Positions 1 to 6,664 of a stretch of 13,881 nucleotides of DNA are shown piece after piece. Position 1 is the stretch's first letter. The number at the start of each line of letters is the position of its first letter. The notes under the pieces were generated by a model that was not told the origin of the DNA, ran no database searches, and saw only the letters and a program-made list of their open reading frames with translations. The position numbers and the translations under genes were made by a program. The DNA is from Lachnospiraceae bacterium UBA5902 (lineage in GTDB: Bacteria > Bacillota > Clostridia > Lachnospirales > Lachnospiraceae), in contig DJEI01000027.1 in the NCBI GenBank assembly GCA_002431865.1, positions 34,127 to 48,007 on the forward strand, read 5' to 3'.

Positions 1-451
1 TCTTGATCGTATCGTCCCAGATATGCTCCAATGTCTTATCCATCGTAAATATCTTCAGAGATGTTCCGGTTGTCACAGACAGCGTTTCATGCTCATAGAC
101 AACGTTCATAAACAAGGCACTCACGTCCTCCTCTTTGACCGGCAGATTGTTCATTTCAAGCAAACGGCTGATATTCTCGCGATTAAACATCAGAATAATC
201 TTAAAGCCAATCGGCAGCCGTCCCCCTTTGAGATACGCATACATGGTCGCCTTAATATCCTTCCACTCGATATATTCCGGCAGCTCCGCCTGCGCCTCCG
301 TATCAAAATACTCGCGGTTCAGCCTGCCATTTACATAATAGTCAAGCTTCGTTTTCACCCGTGCTTCATACAGATAAAAACTGTCATATTTCTCCTTTTC
401 AAACAGTTCTTTTATATATTCAGCTTTTTCTTCAATCTCAACGATTTCCAT
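1..451 (-). CDS. DUF5721-like protein, 3' end missing (cut by window edge)
   Basis: Reading the minus strand from the ATG at 451 gives 150 codons without a stop, so the gene runs off the left edge. The protein starts MEIVEIEEKAEYIKELF. It contains an acidic and aromatic segment (KYDSFYLYEARVKTK, about residues 21-35) and a late segment TTGTSLKIFTMDKTLEHIWD (about 127-146). From memory this resembles DUF5721, a family of about 160 residues found in Lachnospiraceae, so only the last few residues should be missing. No signal peptide or membrane segment is visible, so it is probably cytoplasmic. It is the last visible gene of a minus-strand operon: the transglutaminase gene stops 3 nt upstream, and the AGAGG in that gene's last codons serves as the ribosome binding site, which suggests translational coupling. 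The function is unknown and the family call is moderately sure. Confidence 0.75.
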   Translation of the reverse strand, partial: MEIVEIEEKAEYIKELFEKEKYDSFYLYEARVKTKLDYYVNGRLNREYFDTEAQAELPEYIEWKDIKATMYAYLKGGRLPIGFKIILMFNRENISRLLEMNNLPVKEEDVSALFMNVVYEHETLSVTTGTSLKIFTMDKTLEHIWDDTIK

Positions 452-454
452 CTT

Positions 455-1534
455 TTACCTCTGATTTAAATATACCGTTACCAGTTCATACGCGCCGTAA
501 GGCTCTTCCGTGTACTGAAAATACTGCACCGCACTCACATCCTGCATAAAAGAATAATCAAAATCGGTCGTATAATCAGTCACAACAACCTCAATCGTCC
601 CCGTGCTGTTGCGCAATGCCTGATCCCTGAGCAGTGCTCGAAATGCATCGCTGTCGCAGATCAGATCATTCTGTTCGTAATAATTATAATCGGTGCTGTC
701 ACATGCCGGAAATGCATCCTGCTTCCAGTCATGGCGTTCGTCCATGATTTCATCCGTCACATTGAAATACTCGTGTCCGGCATATACACCACGGTCTGGA
801 AGCGGATCGTCCCATGTAGCATCTACCTGATACCAGTTTCCATCCAGGCGCACCTGATTCCATGCATGCAGCTCATTATCCGCCGTTCCAGTCACGATCT
901 GGTTCTCGATTCCGACGCAAGTCATAAGCAGTGCCATCGCCTCCGCATATCCATTGCACACAGCTTTGTTCTGCACGAGAGCGCCGTATGCCCGATACGC
1001 ATAATCCTTGGAAGATTCCACATACCCATACTGGCAATGCACCACAATGTAATCATGGATGGCAAGCTCTTTTTCATAGTCTGTCATATCCGGTTTGATG
1101 ATCTGCTTCAACACCTCTTCCACCTTATCATACAGCTTATAGGCAAGTGCATGATCGGATGGAATTGCAGCACCATTTACATATTTCTGCCATACATAAT
1201 AATTGTCCGAGATCTCATATAGAAACTGTATCTGCATGCCGTCATGGCTCTTCTCTGTCACCATATACCGGTCGACCATACCGTTCATACTGCACAGATT
1301 CTCGTTGATATTGGAAATGTCACTCTCCGAAATCCCAGATATATAGAAATTGCCGGTTGTTTTTCCATCGTTGATCTGTTCGGTCACCAGTTGTGTCAGT
1401 TCTTCCATGCTGTATGCGGTCTCATCTGGATGCAGATAGGAACCGATACGGAAATTGAAAAAATAAAACACGAGGATCACGGCAACTACAAGTATGGGAA
1501 TGATGATATGCAGCTTTCCTTTTTTCTGCCTCAT
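455..1534 (-). CDS. Membrane-anchored transglutaminase-like cysteine protease/crosslinker superfamily protein
   Basis: The product has 359 residues. A basic N-terminus (MRQKKGKLH) is followed by one hydrophobic segment (about residues 9-27) with no lipobox, which suggests a type II anchor with the body outside the cell. The catalytic core is at about 155-260: Cys193 in AVCNGYAEA, His223 in ELHAWNQV and Asp238 in YQVDATWDDP form the Cys-His-Asp triad of the transglutaminase-like (TGc) fold. Bacterial members act as peptidases, amidases or crosslinkers of surface proteins; the substrate cannot be told here. The C-terminal 100 residues have no recognised domain. The start codon directly follows the stop of the upstream miniprotein gene (TAAATG), with AGGAG about 10 nt before it, and the DUF5721-like gene follows after 3 nt. 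The three genes therefore form one transcription unit. The superfamily assignment is firm and the biological role is open. Confidence 0.88.
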   Translation of the reverse strand: MRQKKGKLHIIIPILVVAVILVFYFFNFRIGSYLHPDETAYSMEELTQLVTEQINDGKTTGNFYISGISESDISNINENLCSMNGMVDRYMVTEKSHDGMQIQFLYEISDNYYVWQKYVNGAAIPSDHALAYKLYDKVEEVLKQIIKPDMTDYEKELAIHDYIVVHCQYGYVESSKDYAYRAYGALVQNKAVCNGYAEAMALLMTCVGIENQIVTGTADNELHAWNQVRLDGNWYQVDATWDDPLPDRGVYAGHEYFNVTDEIMDERHDWKQDAFPACDSTDYNYYEQNDLICDSDAFRALLRDQALRNSTGTIEVVVTDYTTDFDYSFMQDVSAVQYFQYTEEPYGAYELVTVYLNQR

Positions 1535-1711
1535 TTAATGTTTACTCCTGTCTTTTTCTTCCTCGTCCGGCTCATCGTCTCCTCCATTTCCACCTTTTCC
1601 TACCATGATCAAAACGACCATCAATACGATGGAGACGATCAGGCAGATGGCTACCAAGAGTGGTTTGCTACTGTCGCCGGTTGCGATTATATTTGCAAGA
1701 ATTGCGTTCAT
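1535..1711 (-). CDS. 58-residue single-pass membrane miniprotein
   Basis: The chosen start is the ATG at 1711, with AAGGAG at 1718-1723 six bases upstream. A longer in-frame start at 1759 has no ribosome binding site and would add 16 unlikely residues. The protein has a short N-terminus (MNAILANIIATGDSSKP), a hydrophobic helix (about residues 18-37, LLVAICLIVSIVLMVVLIMV), a Gly-rich hinge (GKGGNGG) and an acidic tail (DDEPDEEEKDRSKH). The ATGDSSKP segment just before the helix resembles the end of a cell-wall sorting signal (xTGD plus helix), but there is no LPxTG, and the tail is acidic where a sorting signal would be basic. It is the first gene of the operon with the transglutaminase-like protein, which starts immediately after its stop. 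I do not recognise a named family. A helper or scaffold for the transglutaminase is possible but unproven. Confidence 0.75.
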   Translation of the reverse strand: MNAILANIIATGDSSKPLLVAICLIVSIVLMVVLIMVGKGGNGGDDEPDEEEKDRSKH

Positions 1712-1734
1712 GTTTATCTCCTTATCCCGACAAC

Positions 1735-1790
1735 TGCGAAACAGATATACTATGAACATATATGATACACTTTATTCTCTCTGTTTCGCA
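1735..1790. repeat. 11-bp perfect inverted repeat in the leader of the miniprotein operon
   Basis: TGCGAAACAGA at 1735-1745 is the exact reverse complement of TCTGTTTCGCA at 1780-1790, with 34 bases between the arms. The pair lies in the predicted 5' leader of the minus-strand operon. The downstream arm ends about 12 bases before the ribosome binding site at 1718-1723. It could form a long-looped leader hairpin in RNA, or two half-sites for a DNA-binding regulator. There is no T-run after it, so it is not a classical terminator. Confidence 0.6.
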
Positions 1791-1823
1791 CTTGTCTCAT
1801 ATATGTCTATAATTATGTAAATC

Positions 1824-1852
1824 ATTCTAATGTATATAATGATAAATCGCAA
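1824..1852 (-). promoter_or_regulatory. Predicted sigma-A promoter of the miniprotein/transglutaminase operon
   Basis: On the minus strand, TTGCGA (1852-1847) and TAGAAT (1829-1824) are separated by exactly 17 bases. Transcription would start near 1816, giving a leader of about 105 nt that contains the inverted repeat at 1735-1790. It diverges from the argH promoter. Confidence 0.55.
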
Positions 1853-1870
1853 CCTTTTTTCTCGTTTGTC

Positions 1871-1899
1871 TTGTCGGTTCTTAGGAATTGTTGTATAGT
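1871..1899 (+). promoter_or_regulatory. Predicted sigma-A promoter of argH
   Basis: TTGTCG (1871-1876) and TATAGT (1894-1899) are separated by 17 bases. The start would fall near 1906, leaving a short leader of about 30 nt with GAGG at 1924-1927, seven bases before the argH ATG. No clear arginine-repressor box was confirmed. Confidence 0.6.
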
Positions 1900-1934
1900 A
1901 TTTGAGGAATAAAATAGATAAAGTGAGGTAAATT

Positions 1935-3314
1935 ATGGCACAGTTATGGGGCGGTCGTTTCACAAAGGAGACGGACCAGTTAGTATATAATTTTAATGCA
2001 TCGATCAGCTTCGATCAGAAGTTCTACAAGCAGGACATCCGCGGCAGCATCGCGCATGTAACAATGCTTGCAGCAAGTGGTATCCTGACAGATGCAGAAC
2101 GCGACCAGATCATTGATGGTTTAAACGGCATCCTTGCCGATGTAGAAAATGGAACTTTGGAGATCTCTTCCAAGTATGAGGATATTCACAGCTTTGTGGA
2201 AGCAAATCTGATTGACCGGATTGGTGATGTCGGCAAGAAGCTGCACACCGGTCGTTCAAGAAACGATCAGGTAGCACTCGATATGCGTCTGTATGTGCGC
2301 GATGAGATTCTCGAAGTTAAGAAGCTTCTTGTATCCCTGATGAAAGAGCTGCATACCCTGATGAAGGAAAATGTAGCTACTTATATGCCAGGCTTTACGC
2401 ATTTACAGAAAGCTCAGCCTGTTACATTTGCTCATCATGTTGGTGCGTATATGGAGATGTTCAAGCGTGATTACAGCCGATTGACTGATATCTATGCACG
2501 TATGAATTATTGTCCGCTTGGTGCAGGTGCTCTGGCTGGAACAACTTATCCTCTGGATCGTGACCTGACTGCCAGCCTTCTGGATTTTGCAGGTCCAACT
2601 TTAAACAGTATGGATTCGGTATCTGACCGTGACTACGTGATCGAGATGCTTTCCGCATTCTCCACAATCATGATGCATCTGTCCCGTTTCTCTGAGGAGA
2701 TCATTATCTGGAACTCCAACGAGTACCAGTTCGTAGAGTTAGACGATGCATACAGCACCGGAAGTTCCATCATGCCACAAAAGAAGAACCCGGATATCGC
2801 CGAACTTGTCCGTGGAAAAACCGGACGCGTGTATGGCGCACTGATTTCCATTCTCACAACCATGAAGGGAATTCCTCTTGCATATAACAAGGATATGCAG
2901 GAGGACAAAGAACTTACCTTTGATGCAATCGATACCGTCAAGGGATGTATTGCTTTGTTCACAGGTATGATCTCTACAATGAAGCTCAACAAGCCTGTCA
3001 TGGAGAAAAGTGCCATGAACGGATTTACAAATGCTACCGATGCGGCTGATTATCTGGTTAATCATGGTGTTCCATTCCGTGATGCACATGGTATCGTTGG
3101 TCAGCTTGTACTCTATTGCATCGTGCATGACAAATCCCTGCTTGATATGTCGATTGACGAGTATAAAGCAATCAGCCCGGTATTCGAGGATGATATCTAC
3201 GATGCGATCAGCTTGAAGACCTGTGTCAGCAAACGAAATACGATTGGTGCACCGGGGGAGGAAGCGATGAAGCAGGTGCTCGCCATCAATGAGGAATATC
3301 TGAGAAATTTATAA
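1935..3314 (+). CDS. argH: Argininosuccinate lyase
   Basis: A cytoplasmic enzyme of 459 residues, the normal family length, catalysing the last step of arginine synthesis: argininosuccinate is split into arginine and fumarate. The N-terminus LWGGRF (residues 4-9) is typical of Arg[10 protein letters not shown] (105-113) and FTHLQKAQP (154-162, containing the general acid/base His156) are the first two conserved regions. [12 protein letters not shown] (276-287) is the fumarase/aspartase superfamily signature with the catalytic serine loop. GAP near 438-440 fits the C-terminal end of the family. The ATG at 1935 has GAGG seven bases upstream and a good promoter at 1871-1899. It stands alone: no argG or other arg gene is visible on either side, so it is probably monocistronic. 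The identification is firm. Confidence 0.98.
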   Translation: MAQLWGGRFTKETDQLVYNFNASISFDQKFYKQDIRGSIAHVTMLAASGILTDAERDQIIDGLNGILADVENGTLEISSKYEDIHSFVEANLIDRIGDVGKKLHTGRSRNDQVALDMRLYVRDEILEVKKLLVSLMKELHTLMKENVATYMPGFTHLQKAQPVTFAHHVGAYMEMFKRDYSRLTDIYARMNYCPLGAGALAGTTYPLDRDLTASLLDFAGPTLNSMDSVSDRDYVIEMLSAFSTIMMHLSRFSEEIIIWNSNEYQFVELDDAYSTGSSIMPQKKNPDIAELVRGKTGRVYGALISILTTMKGIPLAYNKDMQEDKELTFDAIDTVKGCIALFTGMISTMKLNKPVMEKSAMNGFTNATDAADYLVNHGVPFRDAHGIVGQLVLYCIVHDKSLLDMSIDEYKAISPVFEDDIYDAISLKTCVSKRNTIGAPGEEAMKQVLAINEEYLRNL

Positions 3315-3321
3315 TGAATAC

Positions 3322-3522
3322 GTAAATGCGAAAATTTACATATATATGAGTTGTACATAATTACATAATTCTACGCAGACGCGCTCTCGCTCACTTCCAC
3401 ACGCAGCGGTACTAAACTCACTGCTATGCAGTTCGTTAAGTGCCGGCGTGTTCCAATGGTCTGCTTAAGAATTAGTAATTATGTACAACTCAATACACTG
3501 TATAGTTTTCTTTCGCATTTAC
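3322..3522. repeat. Nested palindromic intergenic element (MITE-like or structured RNA), about 201 bp
   Basis: The outer arms match perfectly: GTAAATGCGAAA (3322-3333) and TTTCGCATTTAC (3511-3522). Inside them, TGAGTTGTACATAATTAC (3347-3364) pairs perfectly over 18 bp with 3475-3492. Further in, TAATTCT (3366-3372) pairs with AGAATTA (3468-3474), and GCAGAC (3375-3380) pairs with GTCTGC (3459-3464). The core is GC-richer than its surroundings and imperfectly self-complementary (CACGC near 3400 against GCGTG near 3446), ending in an apical ACTGC-TAT-GCAGT hairpin at 3420-3432. No ORF or T-run is present. It fills most of the argH to small-gene interval (3315-3571) and could stop or process the argH transcript. 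Copy number in the genome is unknown. Confidence 0.75.
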
Positions 3523-3571
3523 TTACATGATGGAGTTCTTACAATTATATTTTGGAAAGGAGTTTACCTTT

Positions 3572-3769
3572 ATGAATAAGACGACAAAGGCGAAGTATGA
3601 TCTTGCGACGCGTATGTTGAAAGTGGATATTTCGGTAGATGAAGTGGCTCTGATGTCCGGGCTTACGGTAGAAGAAATCGAGAAATTAAAGGCTGGGATT
3701 GAGCCGGAAGAAATTATTGACGAGGCAGCGTTCGCAGAGAAAGCGCTGAAGAGCAAAGACAAGCAATAA
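3572..3769 (+). CDS. 65-residue protein resembling the C-terminal tail of Rpn/PD-(D/E)XK transposase-family proteins
   Basis: The ATG at 3572 is chosen because AAGGAG (3557-3562) lies nine bases upstream; an in-frame ATG at 3527 has no such site and falls next to the palindromic element. The protein is basic at the start (MNKTTKAKYD) and then reads LATRMLKVDISVDEVALMSGLTVEEIEKLKAG (about residues 11-42). That pattern (A-x-x-ML...-ISVDEVA-x-x-SGL-x-x-EEIEKL) resembles the short helical tail common at the end of Rpn-type recombination-promoting nuclease/transposase proteins. The nuclease domain is absent. The rest (about 43-65) is charged and probably helical. It could be a stand-alone small regulator or the remnant of a larger gene; the good ribosome binding site favours an expressed gene. 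It ends just before a strong terminator and converges on glgA. The function is unknown. Confidence 0.65.
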   Translation: MNKTTKAKYDLATRMLKVDISVDEVALMSGLTVEEIEKLKAGIEPEEIIDEAAFAEKALKSKDKQ

Positions 3770-3773
3770 TTAT

Positions 3774-3822
3774 AACAAAAAGAAAGCGATTCGATAAAAA
3801 TCAAATCGCTTTCTTTTTTGTT
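3774..3822. terminator. Bidirectional intrinsic terminator between the small gene and glgA
   Basis: AACAAAAAGAAAGCGATT (3774-3791) pairs with the complementary stretch at 3804-3822 across a short loop, giving a stem of about 18 bp with a T-rich run on each strand (TTTCTTTTTT on plus, TTTCTTTTT on minus). It lies 4 bases after the small gene's stop and 64 bases beyond the glgA stop, so it can end both converging transcripts. Confidence 0.9.
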
Positions 3823-3886
3823 ATTCTAATTTCTATTGTCACATCGAATCAACACATCACATGTAACCATTCTTGTAACAAACTTG

Positions 3887-5326
3887 TTATACCTGCTCAT
3901 ACAGTCTCTGATAGATCTCTGCGGAATTGGACCAGCTGTAGTTCTGCTGCATTGCGCATTCCTGCATACTCTGCCATGCATCCTTCCTGTCGAAGAATAC
4001 CTGCTTTGAGTAATTAATCGTATTCAACAGTTCATGTGCATTATAGTTTGCAAATGAGAATCCGGTTCCGCTGCCATCAAACTCATTGTAAGGGATAACC
4101 GTATCCTTCAATCCACCTGTCTCTCTTACGATAGGCAGTGTACCATAACGGAGTGCCATAAGCTGTGTCAGTCCACATGGCTCGAAGCGGGATGGAACTA
4201 ACATTGCATCGCACGCTGCGTACATCTTGTGTGACAGCTCATCTGAATAATAAATATTTGCAGATACCTTCGCCGGATGGATGCCCTGATAATACCGGAA
4301 CATATCTTCGTAACGGCGCTCACCGGTACCAAGTACGACAAACTGTGTACCATCGGTACAGATCTCGTTCATGACACGATCAACCAGATCCAAACCCTTC
4401 TGGTCGGTCAGTCTGGAAATAATACCGATCATGTAAGCGTTCTTGTCTTCCGGAAGTCCCAGCTCCTTCTGCAAAGCAAGCTTGTTTGCCACCTTGTTCT
4501 TGCGGAAGTTCTTCAATGTGTAGTTCTTGTAGATTTTCTTATCTGCAGCCGGATCGTAATCCTTGTAATCAATACCATTTACAATGCCCCATAAGCTCTG
4601 GTTTCTCGCACGAAGCAGACCATCTAAGCCCTCGCCATAATAAGGTGTCTGAATCTCCTGTGCATAAGTATTCGATACGGTTGTGATCTTATCTGCATAA
4701 ACAAGACCACCCTTGAGCATACTTGCGTCCTTGTCGATTTCCAGCTTGTCCGGTGTAAACAGATAATCCGGGAGTCCGGAATATTCCTGTACGGTCTTGA
4801 TATCCCATCTTCCCTGAAACTGTAAATTATGGATCGTCATGATTGACTTCATTCCACTATAGAATGGATTGTCCGCAAATAATGTCTTCAGATATACCGG
4901 AACCAGTCCTGCCTGCCAGTCATGGCAATGTACGATATCCGGCCGGAATCCGATACTTGGCAGAATCGAAAGTGCCGCCTTGCTGAAATAGCAGAACTTC
5001 TCAATATCCCATTTCATATCATCACTGTAGATATTAAACCCATTGAAATAATACTCATTGTCAATAAAATATACCGGAACCCCTTCATATTCCAGATACA
5101 TAACCCCGACATACTGCTGTTTCCATCCAATATCCATATGAAAATGCGTCAGATAACGCATCTTTTCCTTAAATTTTGCCGGCAGACACATATAATTCGG
5201 AATGATGACACGCACGTCATACTCCTTTTTATCAAAAATTCTCGGCAGTGTACCAACAACATCCGCAAGTCCGCCAGTCTTGATAAATGGTACACATTCC
5301 GATGCAATATAAGCCACTTTCTTCAT
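3887..5326 (-). CDS. glgA: Glycogen (starch) synthase, GT5 family
   Basis: The product has 479 residues, the usual bacterial GlgA length. It transfers glucose from ADP-glucose (or UDP-glucose) to the non-reducing end of alpha-1,4-glucan in the cytoplasm. KTGGLADV (residues 16-23) is the N-terminal nucleotide-sugar motif of GT5. VHCHDWQAG (132-140), SRLTDQKG (304-311) and PSRFEPCGL (378-386, with the conserved Glu382) follow in the expected order of a GT-B fold, and the second KTGGL-like element is ETGGLKDT (402-409). The ATG at 5326 has GGGAGG nine bases upstream and a predicted promoter at 5380-5408. No glgB, glgC, glgD or glgP is adjacent, so this copy stands outside a glycogen operon. It ends toward the bidirectional terminator at 3774-3822. 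The identification is firm; nucleotide-sugar preference cannot be read from the sequence. Confidence 0.97.
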   Translation of the reverse strand: MKKVAYIASECVPFIKTGGLADVVGTLPRIFDKKEYDVRVIIPNYMCLPAKFKEKMRYLTHFHMDIGWKQQYVGVMYLEYEGVPVYFIDNEYYFNGFNIYSDDMKWDIEKFCYFSKAALSILPSIGFRPDIVHCHDWQAGLVPVYLKTLFADNPFYSGMKSIMTIHNLQFQGRWDIKTVQEYSGLPDYLFTPDKLEIDKDASMLKGGLVYADKITTVSNTYAQEIQTPYYGEGLDGLLRARNQSLWGIVNGIDYKDYDPAADKKIYKNYTLKNFRKNKVANKLALQKELGLPEDKNAYMIGIISRLTDQKGLDLVDRVMNEICTDGTQFVVLGTGERRYEDMFRYYQGIHPAKVSANIYYSDELSHKMYAACDAMLVPSRFEPCGLTQLMALRYGTLPIVRETGGLKDTVIPYNEFDGSGTGFSFANYNAHELLNTINYSKQVFFDRKDAWQSMQECAMQQNYSWSNSAEIYQRLYEQV

Positions 5327-5379
5327 GTTTTTTGTCCTCCCATATCCGACTCTGAAAGTCTCGTAACAAAGTTATCTCA

Positions 5380-5408
5380 ATTTTAGCATAAGCACTCCGA
5401 TTATTCAA
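5380..5408 (-). promoter_or_regulatory. Predicted sigma-A promoter of glgA
   Basis: On the minus strand, TTGAAT (5408-5403) and TAAAAT (5385-5380) are separated by 17 bases, about 55 bases before the glgA start. This gives glgA its own transcription start downstream of the moxR operon on the same strand. Confidence 0.6.
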
Positions 5409-5440
5409 TCCATTTTATGGCACATTCTGTCAAAACTCGT

Positions 5441-5453
5441 CCGGTTCTACCGG
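5441..5453 (-). terminator. Weak hairpin over the stop codon of the moxR operon's last gene
   Basis: On the minus strand, CCGGT-AGA-ACCGG forms a 5-bp stem with a 3-base loop that includes the TAG stop, followed by ACGAGTTTT. The stem is short and the T-run is poor and offset, so this is at best a leaky terminator. Some read-through into glgA, which lies on the same strand, is plausible. Confidence 0.25.
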
Positions 5454-6664
5454 CTGGATAACCGGCGCATCTTCTGCAGCATCGCCCGGTCTACCTCCGC
5501 CTCTCCGTAACGGATATCCTCATAGCAGCGCGTCAGTTCCGTCACATCTGCCAGCGACTGCTCGCTTAGCTCCACCTCGATCTCCCGTCCTGTTTTCGAC
5601 TGTTCGAGTGCAATATCATAGCGGTAGCGTTCAATGCAGTCCTTGTAATATCGTCTTGCACGCTGTCTACGCGACAGAAACCACCGCTGTTCCTCTGTAC
5701 GCGTCCGCTGTTCTTCTTTTTTCTTTTTCACTACAACCAGTTCCACCTGGTCGGTCGAAATATTGCGTCCCGACATCAGGAACCGGACGAATCGCGCCAA
5801 TACTTTATACGCAATAAACAATCCCAGACAGATCAGTCCGACATAAAGTACCGGTTCCAGTGTCTGTCCGACGGAACGAAGGCCCACCGGCACATTGCCA
5901 TCATCAAACTGCTGATGCTCACTTGTCTCCGCCTCTCCGCCCCGGAACCAGAAACTGATATAATGATAGAAAAGTCCGATTGCCATCGCGATCACACGAA
6001 CTACCGCCAGCATCGCCTGTCCGATCAATGCAATCACTCTGCGGAAATCAAACACTTCACCAAGCACCAGTCCAAGCGTCAGACAGAGGATAATCGCACC
6101 AACCATGATTGTATTTACAGACAGTATCTGCCGAATCGGAATTCCCGATACATGACTGGTTGCGTCCAGATAATTTTCTATGCCATCGGTATACACCAGT
6201 GCAAGATACAGAAAAAGCAGAATCAGCGCCGTCACATAAGCATAGATCTGCAGTCCCTGTACACCGAGATGTCCGCTCACAAGATACACAATCAGACACA
6301 GTAGAAAAGACGGCCACGGAAGCTCATCCATCTGCTTCCTTTTATTTTTCCATGTGCTTTTTACAGATGCCATCAAAAGATAACACGGAATCAGAAAATA
6401 AAACCATTGAGTCTCCGTCGATACCGGCAATAAAAACATTGGCAGCCGTAGCACCGCATGTCCGACAAACAGCCACACATAATGCCCCGCCTTCTCCCGC
6501 AAAATATACGAATATACAAACATCGCACCCGTGATCGGAAGCAGAAAGTAATGTACATCCTGTTTTAACAGTACAACTTCAAAAAAAGCAAAGCACAGAC
6601 TGCAGCAAAGCCATTCATATAACAGCTGCAGAAGCTTCGTGACCTGTAACAGTTTAGATTTCAT
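5447..6664 (-). CDS. Polytopic membrane protein with DUF4129-like tail; third gene of the MoxR-DUF58 operon
   Basis: The product has 405 residues. Roughly eight hydrophobic segments lie at about 13-33, 38-55, 63-80, 85-101, 118-133, 137-158, 184-203 and 270-292, with a further amphipathic or membrane stretch at 212-238. A basic cytoplasmic segment follows (VVVKKKKEEQRTRTEEQR, about 310-327). A soluble tail (about 330-405) carries RRQRARRYYKDCIERY and LTRCYEDIRYG, which resembles the C-terminal DUF4129 part of TgpA-type proteins. TgpA proteins normally have an extracytoplasmic transglutaminase domain between the last membrane segments. Here that gap is only about residues 240-268 and contains no Cys-His-Asp core, so the enzyme domain is missing. 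The gene overlaps the DUF58 gene by 11 bp, and GGAGG inside that gene's end is its ribosome binding site. It probably partners with the DUF58 and MoxR proteins at the membrane. Confidence 0.8.
   Translation of the reverse strand: MKSKLLQVTKLLQLLYEWLCCSLCFAFFEVVLLKQDVHYFLLPITGAMFVYSYILREKAGHYVWLFVGHAVLRLPMFLLPVSTETQWFYFLIPCYLLMASVKSTWKNKRKQMDELPWPSFLLCLIVYLVSGHLGVQGLQIYAYVTALILLFLYLALVYTDGIENYLDATSHVSGIPIRQILSVNTIMVGAIILCLTLGLVLGEVFDFRRVIALIGQAMLAVVRVIAMAIGLFYHYISFWFRGGEAETSEHQQFDDGNVPVGLRSVGQTLEPVLYVGLICLGLFIAYKVLARFVRFLMSGRNISTDQVELVVVKKKKEEQRTRTEEQRWFLSRRQRARRYYKDCIERYRYDIALEQSKTGREIEVELSEQSLADVTELTRCYEDIRYGEAEVDRAMLQKMRRLSSR

Noticed and set aside
1535..1759. 74-residue version of the miniprotein
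   Set aside because: The start at 1759 lacks a ribosome binding site and would translate through the leader inverted repeat; the ATG at 1711 has AAGGAG.
1818..1850. Possible arginine-repressor box before argH
   Set aside because: The AT-rich stretch matches an ARG box only loosely and overlaps the divergent promoter; the match is not better than expected in AT-rich DNA.
3501..3506. TATAGT as a -10 box for the small gene
   Set aside because: There is no acceptable -35 box at 16-18 bases; the motif lies in the arm of the palindromic element. A promoter for the small gene was not identified.
3527..3571. Longer start for the small gene (15 extra residues)
   Set aside because: There is no ribosome binding site before 3527, while AAGGAG stands nine bases before 3572.
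3868..3892. TAACAA-AC-TTGTTA palindrome at the glgA stop codon
   Set aside because: The centre is too short for a stable hairpin and no T-run follows; the strong terminator at 3774-3822 explains termination.
6057..6317. Alternative-frame ORFs within the DUF58/membrane operon
   Set aside because: They are out-of-frame shadows with Cys-rich or low-information sequence and no start signals.
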